Shown: piece by piece, positions 7,592-14,905 of the stretch
How positions within the stretch are numbered: position 1 is the first letter of the stretch
How the letters are laid out: the number at the start of each line of letters is the position of its first letter
Assembly: GCA_900545455.1 (NCBI GenBank)
Contig: UQZF01000020.1
Location: 1 to 25,245, forward strand
Reading direction: 5' to 3'
From: an uncultured Eubacteriales bacterium
Lineage (GTDB): Bacteria; Bacillota; Clostridia; Lachnospirales; Lachnospiraceae
DNA length: 25,245 nucleotides
The notes under the pieces: generated by a model
Database searches by the model: none
What the model was told of the DNA's origin: nothing
Seen by the model: only the letters and a program-made list of their open reading frames with translations
Position numbers and translations under genes: made by a program

Positions 7592-8512
7592 ATGATGTCA
7601 AATAATGTTAAAAAAATGAAGAAGATGGAAACAGGCGGTATAAGACCATGGCTCTTTATGCTTCCGAGTATTGCAGTAATTGCCTTTTGGATAATTAAGC
7701 CGCTTGCGCAGACTCTTGTATACACATTCTATAAATGGAACATGCTTCCGGGAACTGAACCTGAATATGTGGGCATTAAGAACTTTATAAATCTTTTTAA
7801 TGCCCCGCAATTCGGGCAGGCAATTATCAACACCTTGTTTTATATTGTGATGATGATTCCATTCTCCGTGATAATACCTCTCATTATTGCTGCACTAATC
7901 CAGCATCTTGACAAGCGCAGACAGAGAATATACAGGATATTTATATTTCTGCCTATGATAATGCCGCCTGTGGCAACAGGAATGGTATTTTCGTGGCTGC
8001 TGCATCAGACCAACGGACTTATAAATCATATTTTGGTTGCGTTGGGGATTTGGGAAAATGGCGTGAATTTTTTCATGACGGAAGCGCTTGCCAAGTGGGT
8101 AGTAGTATTCATATGCGGATGGAAGATGATTGGATTTGCATCGCTTATGTTCTCAGCTGCAATAGGCGGTATCAATCCTGAATATTACGAAGCGGCACAG
8201 ATGGATGGCTCCGGCGGAATAAGACGCTTCATAGATGTGACCGTTCCGCTTTTGTCACCGACTATAATGCTTATGCTTATGATGAGTATTCTTTTTTCAA
8301 GCCAGTGGACATTTTCATATATAGATATTCTGACATCCGGAGGCCCTTACGGCAGCTCGACCAATATTTACTATCTGATATATAAATTCGCATTCGGGAA
8401 TTCGAATGTAGGGGCAAGTGCAGCCGCTTCCGTGATGCTGCTGCTTGTATTCGGAATAATAGCCGTGCTTCTTCAGGGACTTTCAAAAAAACTGGCATTT
8501 TACGACAATTAG
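7592..8512 (+). CDS. ABC transporter permease, MalF/UgpA type
   Basis: First of two membrane subunits, 306 residues with six predicted helices (first at about residues 23-45). The EAA loop that docks on the ATPase is clear: EYYEAAQMDGSGGIRRF followed by DVTVPLLSP, near residues 193-220. It follows the lipoprotein gene by 16 bases. Two ATGs are adjacent (7592, 7595); either could be used. Together with the 8523 permease it forms the channel of a sugar-type importer of the MalFG/UgpAE class. Confidence 0.93.
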   Translation: MMSNNVKKMKKMETGGIRPWLFMLPSIAVIAFWIIKPLAQTLVYTFYKWNMLPGTEPEYVGIKNFINLFNAPQFGQAIINTLFYIVMMIPFSVIIPLIIAALIQHLDKRRQRIYRIFIFLPMIMPPVATGMVFSWLLHQTNGLINHILVALGIWENGVNFFMTEALAKWVVVFICGWKMIGFASLMFSAAIGGINPEYYEAAQMDGSGGIRRFIDVTVPLLSPTIMLMLMMSILFSSQWTFSYIDILTSGGPYGSSTNIYYLIYKFAFGNSNVGASAAASVMLLLVFGIIAVLLQGLSKKLAFYDN

Positions 8513-8522
8513 GGGGGACAAC

Positions 8523-9335
8523 ATGAATGCAAAAGCCGCCAAAATAATAACACATATACTTCTTATTCTCATGTCGTTTATGGCTGTGTTTCCTTTGTAC
8601 TGGATGATTGTATCATCCTTGAAGGGACCGGCAGAAATATTCGGATACGACATTATCGCAAAATCACCGACATTGGTGAATTATGTTGAAGCTTTTACAG
8701 CGAAGCCTCTGCTTAAAATGTTATTTAATTCAATAATCATAAGTGTAGGAACAGCATTTTTTCAGATAGTACTGGCTGTGCTGTTTGCCTATGCCTTTAC
8801 AAGATGGGAATTCAAAGGAAAGACTCTCGTATATGGTCTGATATCAATTATATGGCTTGTTCCGATACAGGCAATAATGGTTCCTAATTATGTGAATATA
8901 GTCAGGATGGGACTTAACAATACCGTACTTGCCATTATTCTTCCTCATTGCTGTTCGGTATTCGCCAATATAACAATGTACCAGAACTTTAATTTGATGC
9001 CGAAAGCACTTATAGATGCGGCAAGGCTCGACGGAAGCAATGAACTTAAGATACTCTGTGACATTGTTCTCCCGAATATGAAATCTTCTATTTCCGCTGT
9101 TGCGATTGTTCAGGTTATAAGCGCATGGAATGATTACTTATGGCCGGCTCTTATTGCAAGAAGCGATGAAATTGCACCTATACAGATTGGTCTCAAGTCA
9201 TTTACCGGCGGTGATGGAAATATGTGGGGTGCGGTGATGGCAGCTTCAACCATATCCACTATCCCTATTTTAATAATTTATCTGTTTATGAGTAGCAAAA
9301 TTATTGATTCATTCATGAAAGGCGGAATTAAATGA
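8523..9335 (+). CDS. ABC transporter permease, MalG/UgpE type
   Basis: Second membrane subunit, 270 residues with six predicted helices beginning at about residue 10. The EAA loop reads ALIDAARLDGSNELKI followed by DIVLPNMK near residues 160-185. A strong AGGGGGG ribosome site precedes the ATG. Its stop overlaps the start of the phosphatase gene by four bases (ATGA), so the two are translationally coupled. That ties the phosphatase to the transporter as a working unit. Confidence 0.93.
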   Translation: MNAKAAKIITHILLILMSFMAVFPLYWMIVSSLKGPAEIFGYDIIAKSPTLVNYVEAFTAKPLLKMLFNSIIISVGTAFFQIVLAVLFAYAFTRWEFKGKTLVYGLISIIWLVPIQAIMVPNYVNIVRMGLNNTVLAIILPHCCSVFANITMYQNFNLMPKALIDAARLDGSNELKILCDIVLPNMKSSISAVAIVQVISAWNDYLWPALIARSDEIAPIQIGLKSFTGGDGNMWGAVMAASTISTIPILIIYLFMSSKIIDSFMKGGIK

Positions 9336-10060
9336 TGGAGTACACAGCTAACCAACCATTGGAATTCAAGAGTTCACCCAATATAAGGGAGCTTGGAGGA
9401 TATTATAACACTGACGGCATACGTCTGCGTGAAAATAAATTTCTGCGTGCAGGTGATATAGCACAGCTTGATGAAGCCGAACAAAAACGGCTGATTGATT
9501 ACGGCATAAAAATATGTATAGACTTAAGAAGAGTATCCGAGAAAAAAACACCTGATTTTTATGAGCTTAATGACAATACGGCATATTTGGCATTTCCCAT
9601 TGCCGGAGAAGTAGCCGCACATAAAAATGCGGACAATATTTTATATGAACTGTATATCGACATACTTGAGAATCACAAGGATGTAATATATCAGGTCTTT
9701 ACCATCTGTGCAATGATGAACGAGGGAATCCTGTTTCATTGTTCAGCAGGCAAGGACAGAACAGGATTAATTGCAATGCTGATTCTTGCCGTATGCGGAG
9801 TATCAGCAGAACAGATTGTGGCAGATTACAAGGTATCCGGAGATAATAACAGGGAAGTCAGCAAAACTCAAAAAGAGATGCTCATACAGCTTGGGCTTGC
9901 TGATGTTCCGGATGAACTGTTTGAATCGGATGAGAGCAACATGATAAGACTTCTTTATTATCTGAATGAAAAATATGGGGGAGTAATTAATTATCTTAAG
10001 TCGACAGGCGTGACCGGGCATACATTTGAACTTCTCAGAAAAAAGATGCTGGAGGTATAG
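9332..10060 (+). CDS. tyrosine-type protein/phosphoinositide-like phosphatase (CX5R, Y_phosphatase3 type)
   Basis: A 242-residue cysteine phosphatase. The active-site loop is HCSAGKDRTG with nucleophile Cys137 and Arg143. Upstream are the family's N-terminal NIRELGGY and an ICIDLRRVSEK segment that carries the usual general-acid region. The AGKDRTG form of the loop, with Lys and Asp inside it, is the one found in Mycobacterium MptpB and Listeria LipA, which dephosphorylate phosphoinositides as well as phosphotyrosine. The gene is wedged between permease (4-base overlap) and ATPase (8-base gap), which is unusual and suggests it acts on the imported solute or on a transporter component. No signal peptide, so cytoplasmic. 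Lysine codons are 10 AAA to 6 AAG, unlike household genes. Family sure; role inferred. Confidence 0.87.
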   Translation: MMEYTANQPLEFKSSPNIRELGGYYNTDGIRLRENKFLRAGDIAQLDEAEQKRLIDYGIKICIDLRRVSEKKTPDFYELNDNTAYLAFPIAGEVAAHKNADNILYELYIDILENHKDVIYQVFTICAMMNEGILFHCSAGKDRTGLIAMLILAVCGVSAEQIVADYKVSGDNNREVSKTQKEMLIQLGLADVPDELFESDESNMIRLLYYLNEKYGGVINYLKSTGVTGHTFELLRKKMLEV

Positions 10061-10068
10061 GATAAAAA

Positions 10069-11106
10069 ATGGGTAGTATCAGTATTAAAGACATAAAGAA
10101 AAAATTCGGAAGAGCAGAAATACTAAAAGGCATAAATCTTGAAATAAAGGACGGCTCTTTCACGATAATTCTCGGTCCATCGGGCTGTGGCAAATCCACG
10201 CTGTTAAGAATTATCAGCGGGCTGGAAAGTGCTGATGAGGGTTCAATATCCATCGCAGACACGAATGTTACCAATGTTCTTCCGCAGAATAGAAATGTTG
10301 CCATGGTATTTCAGAACTATGCATTATACCCGCATATGACCGTATATAAAAATATAGAATACAGTCTTAAAATTAAAAAGATTCCAAAGGAAGAGAGAAA
10401 GCGCAGGGTTATGGATGCGCTTAGAATAGTCGAGCTTGAAAATCAGGCAGATAAGCTTCCGGGGCAGATGTCTGGCGGTCAAAGACAGCGCGTTGCGCTT
10501 GCAAGAGCAATAGTTAAAAATCCTGAGGTATTCCTGATGGATGAACCGCTCTCCAATCTTGACGCTAAGCTGCGTAATCAGATGAGGCACAGTATTCTTG
10601 AACTTCATAACAGTCTTAAAACAACCTTTGTCTATGTTACCCATGACCAGACTGAAGCAATGACAATGGGAGATAATATTGTCCTGTTAAATGAAGGCAG
10701 GATAGTTCAGCAGGGGACTCCAAAGGAAATATACACTAACCCTAACCACATATTTGTTGCCGGCTTTATCGGTAATCCTCCTGCCAATATTATAGAGATG
10801 CCATTCGGATATATTGCAATACGTCCTGAGGATTTACATACAAGAGAATGTTCGGAAGAAATGATTACGCTTAAGGCACAGGTTATCCTGTCGGAGCCTA
10901 TGGGCAGTGACATTCTCTATAAGGTCAGGACTGCTGTTGGAAATATGCATGTCAAGGCAGACAACCAGTGGGATAAGACTCCTGAGACAATCAATGTGAG
11001 AGTATTCCCTGAAAAGATTATGTACTTTGATAAGCTTGGAAACAGGGTAGCAAAGCCGGTTGAAGAAAGAATCAAGCTGATGAAAATATTAAATGATGCA
11101 GAATAA
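10069..11106 (+). CDS. ABC transporter ATP-binding protein, UgpC/MsmX/MalK type, with shortened C-terminal domain
   Basis: ATPase of the importer, 345 residues. Walker A GPSGCGKST is at residues 36-44 (Lys42), the ABC signature MSGGQRQR near 134-141, and Walker B FLMDEPLSNLD near 155. The H-loop is in YVTHDQTEAM. The regulatory tail contains IRPEDL but begins it almost directly after FIGNPPANIIEM. In MalK/UgpC relatives some 35-40 residues usually separate these, so the first OB-fold half appears deleted and the protein is shorter than the usual 360-375. It is nonetheless an intact frame with a good GGAGG site. It ends the operon and is followed by a terminator. Confidence 0.93.
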   Translation: MGSISIKDIKKKFGRAEILKGINLEIKDGSFTIILGPSGCGKSTLLRIISGLESADEGSISIADTNVTNVLPQNRNVAMVFQNYALYPHMTVYKNIEYSLKIKKIPKEERKRRVMDALRIVELENQADKLPGQMSGGQRQRVALARAIVKNPEVFLMDEPLSNLDAKLRNQMRHSILELHNSLKTTFVYVTHDQTEAMTMGDNIVLLNEGRIVQQGTPKEIYTNPNHIFVAGFIGNPPANIIEMPFGYIAIRPEDLHTRECSEEMITLKAQVILSEPMGSDILYKVRTAVGNMHVKADNQWDKTPETINVRVFPEKIMYFDKLGNRVAKPVEERIKLMKILNDAE

Positions 11107-11107
11107 A

Positions 11108-11154
11108 TAAATGCTGAGAGTATACAGAGGTTATCAGATACTCTCAGCATTTTA
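11108..11154. terminator. bidirectional terminator between the ABC operon and DAHP synthase
   Basis: AAATGCTGAGAGTAT (11109-11123) pairs with ATACTCTCAGCATTT (11138-11152) around a 14-base loop, with A and T runs at the two ends. It lies between convergent genes and can serve both. Confidence 0.88.
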
Positions 11155-11165
11155 TATTACATAAA

Positions 11166-12194
11166 TTAGCAGTTCTCCGCAATATAGTAGAGGAGCTTTT
11201 CTGTCTCATCCCAGCCGAGGCATGGGTCTGTGATTGATTTTCCGTAGATATGTTCGTCTATCTTCTGATTGCCCGGTTCGATATAGCTTTCTATCATAAC
11301 GCCCTTGACAAGGTTGTGGACATCTATGGAATGCTTCCTGCTCTCGAGAACTTCCTTTACAATTCTAATCTGTTCAGCATACTGCTTGTTGGAATTGCTG
11401 TGGTTGGAATCTACGATGGCTGCCATGTTCTTAAGGTTCTTCTGGCTGTACATCTCATACAGACGAACAAGGTCTTCATAGTGGTAGTTAGGAATGTTCT
11501 GACCATGCTTGTTGGTTGCACCTCTGAGTATCGTGTGGGTGAGCGGGTTGCCATCCGTCTTAACCTCCCAGCCTCTGTATATGAAGGAATGGGCGTGCTG
11601 TGCTGCCACAACTGAATTGAGCATAACAGTGTAATCTCCGCTGGTAGGGTTCTTCATTCCGGCAGGGACATCCATTCCGCTGACTGTGAGCCTGTGCTGC
11701 TGGTCTTCAACGGAACGTGCTCCGACAGCCACATATGATAATATATCCGATAAAAATTCATAGTTTTCAGGATAGAGCATCTCGTCGGCAGGAGTAAGAT
11801 GAGTCTCGTTCATGACGCGGATATGCATCTTTCTGATTGCCATGATACCTGCAAGCATGTCAGGCTTCTTCTCAGGGTCAGGCTGATGAAGCATTCCCTT
11901 ATAGCCTTCTCCGGTCGTTCTCGGCTTGTTGGTATAGACTCTCGGAATGATTAAGACCTTGTCCTTTATCTTTTCCTGAACCTTGGCAAGACGGCAGGTG
12001 TAATCACATACCGGGTCTTCGTGGTCTGCCGAGCACGGACCTACAATCGCAAGAAATTTTGACGATTTACCTGTTATTATATCTGCTATCTCAGCATCAC
12101 GCATAAGCTTAACAGCCGCAAGCTCATCACTTACAGGAAGAAGTTCCTTTACTACCTGTGGCGAAGGCAGTTCTTTAATGTATTCAAAACCCAT
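11166..12194 (-). CDS. aroF: 3-deoxy-7-phosphoheptulonate (DAHP) synthase, type I alpha
   Basis: First enzyme of the shikimate pathway, joining phosphoenolpyruvate and erythrose 4-phosphate. The 342-residue protein matches the AroF/AroG/AroH class in length and motifs: VGPCSADH (metal Cys), PRTTGEGYKG, GMKNPTSGD, DSNHSNSNK (metal His), VMIESYIEPGNQ (metal Glu) and SITDPCLGW (metal Asp). All four metal ligands known from the E. coli enzyme are therefore present. Feedback specificity (Phe, Tyr or Trp) cannot be read by eye, so the gene letter is nominal. The ATG is preceded by GAGG. It is a single-gene unit between a terminator and its own promoter. No T-box or leader peptide was recognised upstream. 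Confidence 0.95.
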   Translation of the reverse strand: MGFEYIKELPSPQVVKELLPVSDELAAVKLMRDAEIADIITGKSSKFLAIVGPCSADHEDPVCDYTCRLAKVQEKIKDKVLIIPRVYTNKPRTTGEGYKGMLHQPDPEKKPDMLAGIMAIRKMHIRVMNETHLTPADEMLYPENYEFLSDILSYVAVGARSVEDQQHRLTVSGMDVPAGMKNPTSGDYTVMLNSVVAAQHAHSFIYRGWEVKTDGNPLTHTILRGATNKHGQNIPNYHYEDLVRLYEMYSQKNLKNMAAIVDSNHSNSNKQYAEQIRIVKEVLESRKHSIDVHNLVKGVMIESYIEPGNQKIDEHIYGKSITDPCLGWDETEKLLYYIAENC

Positions 12195-12251
12195 TTTTCC
12201 TCTTTTCCGCCGATGAACGGATTTTTATCGGCACACAGTATTTTGTCAACT

Positions 12252-12280
12252 ATGATAACACTTAATAAAGTAATATGCAA
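12252..12280 (-). promoter_or_regulatory. promoter of the DAHP synthase gene
   Basis: On the minus strand TTGCAT (complement of 12275-12280) and TATCAT (complement of 12252-12257) are 17 bases apart. The leader of about 50 bases contains a GCCGAT/ATCGGC inverted repeat (12208-12231) next to the ribosome site. Confidence 0.55.
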
Positions 12281-12291
12281 ATATTAAAAGA

Positions 12292-12320
12292 TTGAATAAA
12301 AATAAAAAATAAGCTATAAT
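12292..12320 (+). promoter_or_regulatory. promoter of the deoB-pdp-GH2-cobB operon
   Basis: TTGAAT (12292-12297) and consensus TATAAT (12315-12320) with a 17-base spacer that is almost pure A/T. Expected start near 12327, leaving a leader of about 83 bases. The leader contains the inverted repeat CAGTGC (12336) and GCACTG (12374). Confidence 0.7.
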
Positions 12321-12409
12321 ATGCATAGTAATGAGCAGTGCAGCACAATAAAAGACGTGATTTTCGGAATATCGCACTGTGAAGTTCAACAATGAAAGGA
12401 TATGATTAA

Positions 12410-13579
12410 ATGAAGAGAGTAATATGGATAATATTGGACAGCGTCGGAATGGGAGAGCAGCCTGATGCTGCAAGATTCGGTGATGTCGGAACACATACAC
12501 TTGCTCATGTGTGGGAGTATAATAACGGACTTAAGATTCCCAACATGATTAAGATGGGACTTGGAAATATCGAGGGCATGAAGTCACTTGACACAACGGA
12601 TGTCCCTACGGCAGCCTACGGCAAGTGCGCCGAGCTCTCGGATGGAAAGGACACAACAGTGGGTCATTGGGAGATGGTCGGAATTGAGACTAAGGTTGCA
12701 TTCCCGACGTACCCTGACGGCTTCCCTAAGGAGGTTATAGACGAATTCATAAGACGCACAGGCGTACCGGGAGTTCTCGGCAACTGCACGGCATCAGGAA
12801 CTGAGATAATTAAGCAGCTGGGTGCTGAGCATGCTGCAACAGGCAAGCCTATCGTATACACCTCAGCGGACAGCGTGTTCCAGATTGCAGCCAACGTTGA
12901 TGTTATACCGCTTGAGAGGCTGTATGAGCTCTGCCACATTGCAAGAGAGATGCTTCACGGTGAGCACAATGTATCAAGAGTCATCGCAAGACCTTTTAAG
13001 GGAACAGAAGGAAATTATGAGAGAACACCTGACAGAAGAGATTATGCCATTCTTCCTCCTGAGAACAATCTGCTTGTCCATATCAAGGAAGCAGGACAGG
13101 ATGTAATCGGTGTCGGCAAGATTGAAGATATATTCGCCGGTGTCGGCATAACTGAAGCTGTTCATACTAAAGACAATATGGACGGTGTTGACAGAACTAT
13201 CGGTTACATGAAGGAAAATAACCATGGGCTTATATTTACCAATCTTGTAGAGTTTGACTCTAAGTGGGGACACAGGAATGACCCTGCAGGGTATGGCAGG
13301 GGGCTTGAGGATTTTGATGCAAGACTCCCTGAGATTATTGCACAGATGAAGGATGAGGATATTCTCATCATCAATTCGGACCATGGCTGCGACCCGACCA
13401 CACCGGGAACCGACCATACAAGAGAGTATATCCCGGTGCTTGTGTATGGCAGGAATGTTAAGCCGGCAAGTCTGCACATCAGAAAGTCGTTTGCCGATAT
13501 AGGTCAGACGATAGCAGATTATCTTGGGGCAGAACCGATTGTTATAGGAAGAAGCTTTTTATCGGAAATTACAAAATAA
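12410..13579 (+). CDS. deoB: phosphopentomutase
   Basis: Interconverts (deoxy)ribose 1-phosphate and 5-phosphate in nucleoside breakdown. The 389-residue protein begins MKRVIWIILDSVGMGEQPDA, the alkaline-phosphatase-superfamily metal site with the Asp of LDSVG. It continues with DTTVGHWEM containing the phosphorylated Thr, and ends with the metal motifs NSDHGCDPTTPGTDHTRE. Length is typical for the bacterial family. AAGGA precedes the ATG. It is followed 17 bases later by pyrimidine nucleoside phosphorylase, its natural partner, which supplies the 1-phosphates. Lysines are almost all AAG (about 18 of 20), as in proC. Confidence 0.97.
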   Translation: MKRVIWIILDSVGMGEQPDAARFGDVGTHTLAHVWEYNNGLKIPNMIKMGLGNIEGMKSLDTTDVPTAAYGKCAELSDGKDTTVGHWEMVGIETKVAFPTYPDGFPKEVIDEFIRRTGVPGVLGNCTASGTEIIKQLGAEHAATGKPIVYTSADSVFQIAANVDVIPLERLYELCHIAREMLHGEHNVSRVIARPFKGTEGNYERTPDRRDYAILPPENNLLVHIKEAGQDVIGVGKIEDIFAGVGITEAVHTKDNMDGVDRTIGYMKENNHGLIFTNLVEFDSKWGHRNDPAGYGRGLEDFDARLPEIIAQMKDEDILIINSDHGCDPTTPGTDHTREYIPVLVYGRNVKPASLHIRKSFADIGQTIADYLGAEPIVIGRSFLSEITK

Positions 13580-13596
13580 GTTAAGAGGAAAATGTT

Positions 13597-14904
13597 ATGA
13601 GAATGTACGATATTATTGTTAAAAAGAGGAACGGAGAAGCACTGAGCGATGATGAGATTGCTTTTTTTGTCAAGGGATATACTGACGGAAGCATTCCCGA
13701 TTATCAGGCATCCGCGCTCCTCATGGCAATATATTTTCAGGGAATGACAGAGCATGAGACGGCAGTACTTACGATGGAGATGGCACACAGCGGTGATATG
13801 CTTGATTTGTCTGCAATTAAGGGCATGAAGGCTGATAAGCACAGCACGGGAGGTGTCGGAGACAAGACATCGCTTGTACTCACACCGCTTGCGGCATCAA
13901 TCGGTATTCCGGTTGCAAAGATGTCCGGAAGAGGTCTTGGACATACGGGAGGAACGATTGATAAGCTTGAGAGCTTTCCGGGATTTACCACAGGTATATC
14001 CGAGGAGCAGTTTATAAACAATGTCAACACGATAGGAATAGCGATTGCCGGCCAGACTAAGAATATGGCACCTGCCGACAAAAAGCTCTATGCGCTTCGT
14101 GACGTGACCGGAACGGTTGACAGCATTCCGCTTATTGCCAGCAGTATAATGAGCAAGAAGCTTGCGGCCGGTGCGGATGTTATCGTGCTTGATGTTAAGA
14201 CGGGCAGCGGAGCGTTTATGAAGACCGAGGAGGATTCAATAAAGCTTGCGGAGGAGATGGTTAAGATTGGCAATAATGTAGGCAGAAAGACGCTGGCAGT
14301 CATATCGGATATGGACGAGCCTTTAGGCTATGCTGTCGGCAATGCAATCGAGGTTAAGGAGGCCATTGATACTCTTAATGGACACGGTCCAGCCGATCTG
14401 CTTGAGCTGTGTCTTACAATAGGCTCCCTCATGGCGATAGGGACGGGAAAGGCGGGCAGCACTGAAGAGGCAAGAAGGCTTTTGATTGAGAAGCTTGACG
14501 ATGGCTCGGCACTTAAGAAATTTGCCGAGTTTGTGGAAGCTCAGGGCGGCGACAGTGCCCCTGTATTCAACACCAATCTGCTCCCTCAGGCATCAATCGT
14601 CAGAGAGGTGACATCACCTGTGGACGGTTATGTTTCACATATTGAGTCCGACAGAGTAGGTATAAGTGCCATGAAGCTTGGCGGAGGCAGGGAAACCAAG
14701 GAAAGCGAAATAGATTTATCGGTCGGAATTCTTATCAACAAGAAGGTCGGAGACAGTGTAAAGAAGGGTGAAAAGATTGCAACGCTCTATGCAAATGACA
14801 ATGCGAAGCTTGAAGCGGCGTTAAGCGAATTGGAGCAGTCATACAGCTATTCGCAGACACCTGTGGAAAGACCTGAGCTTATAAAGACCATAATAGGAGG
14901 TTGA
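13597..14904 (+). CDS. pdp: pyrimidine-nucleoside phosphorylase
   Basis: Cleaves uridine and thymidine (and deoxyuridine) with phosphate to base and (deoxy)ribose 1-phosphate. The 435-residue protein has the thymidine/pyrimidine phosphorylase signature SGRGLGHTGGTIDKLES near residues 110-126, the phosphate-site KHSTGGVGDKTSL near 80-92, and a C-terminal alpha/beta domain with lipoyl-like fold (ILINKKVGDSVKKGEKIATL). Length and the GVGDKTS region suit the Firmicute Pdp class. Its last codons (ATAGGAGGTTGA) contain the ribosome site of the next gene, which starts one base after the stop. Translation of pdp and the GH2 gene is thus likely coupled. Confidence 0.95.
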   Translation: MRMYDIIVKKRNGEALSDDEIAFFVKGYTDGSIPDYQASALLMAIYFQGMTEHETAVLTMEMAHSGDMLDLSAIKGMKADKHSTGGVGDKTSLVLTPLAASIGIPVAKMSGRGLGHTGGTIDKLESFPGFTTGISEEQFINNVNTIGIAIAGQTKNMAPADKKLYALRDVTGTVDSIPLIASSIMSKKLAAGADVIVLDVKTGSGAFMKTEEDSIKLAEEMVKIGNNVGRKTLAVISDMDEPLGYAVGNAIEVKEAIDTLNGHGPADLLELCLTIGSLMAIGTGKAGSTEEARRLLIEKLDDGSALKKFAEFVEAQGGDSAPVFNTNLLPQASIVREVTSPVDGYVSHIESDRVGISAMKLGGGRETKESEIDLSVGILINKKVGDSVKKGEKIATLYANDNAKLEAALSELEQSYSYSQTPVERPELIKTIIGG

Positions 14905-14905
14905 C

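Noticed and set aside
12195..12409. Possible T-box or attenuator before the DAHP synthase gene
   Set aside because: No T-box sequence, leader peptide or terminator/antiterminator pair was seen; only a short inverted repeat near the ribosome site.
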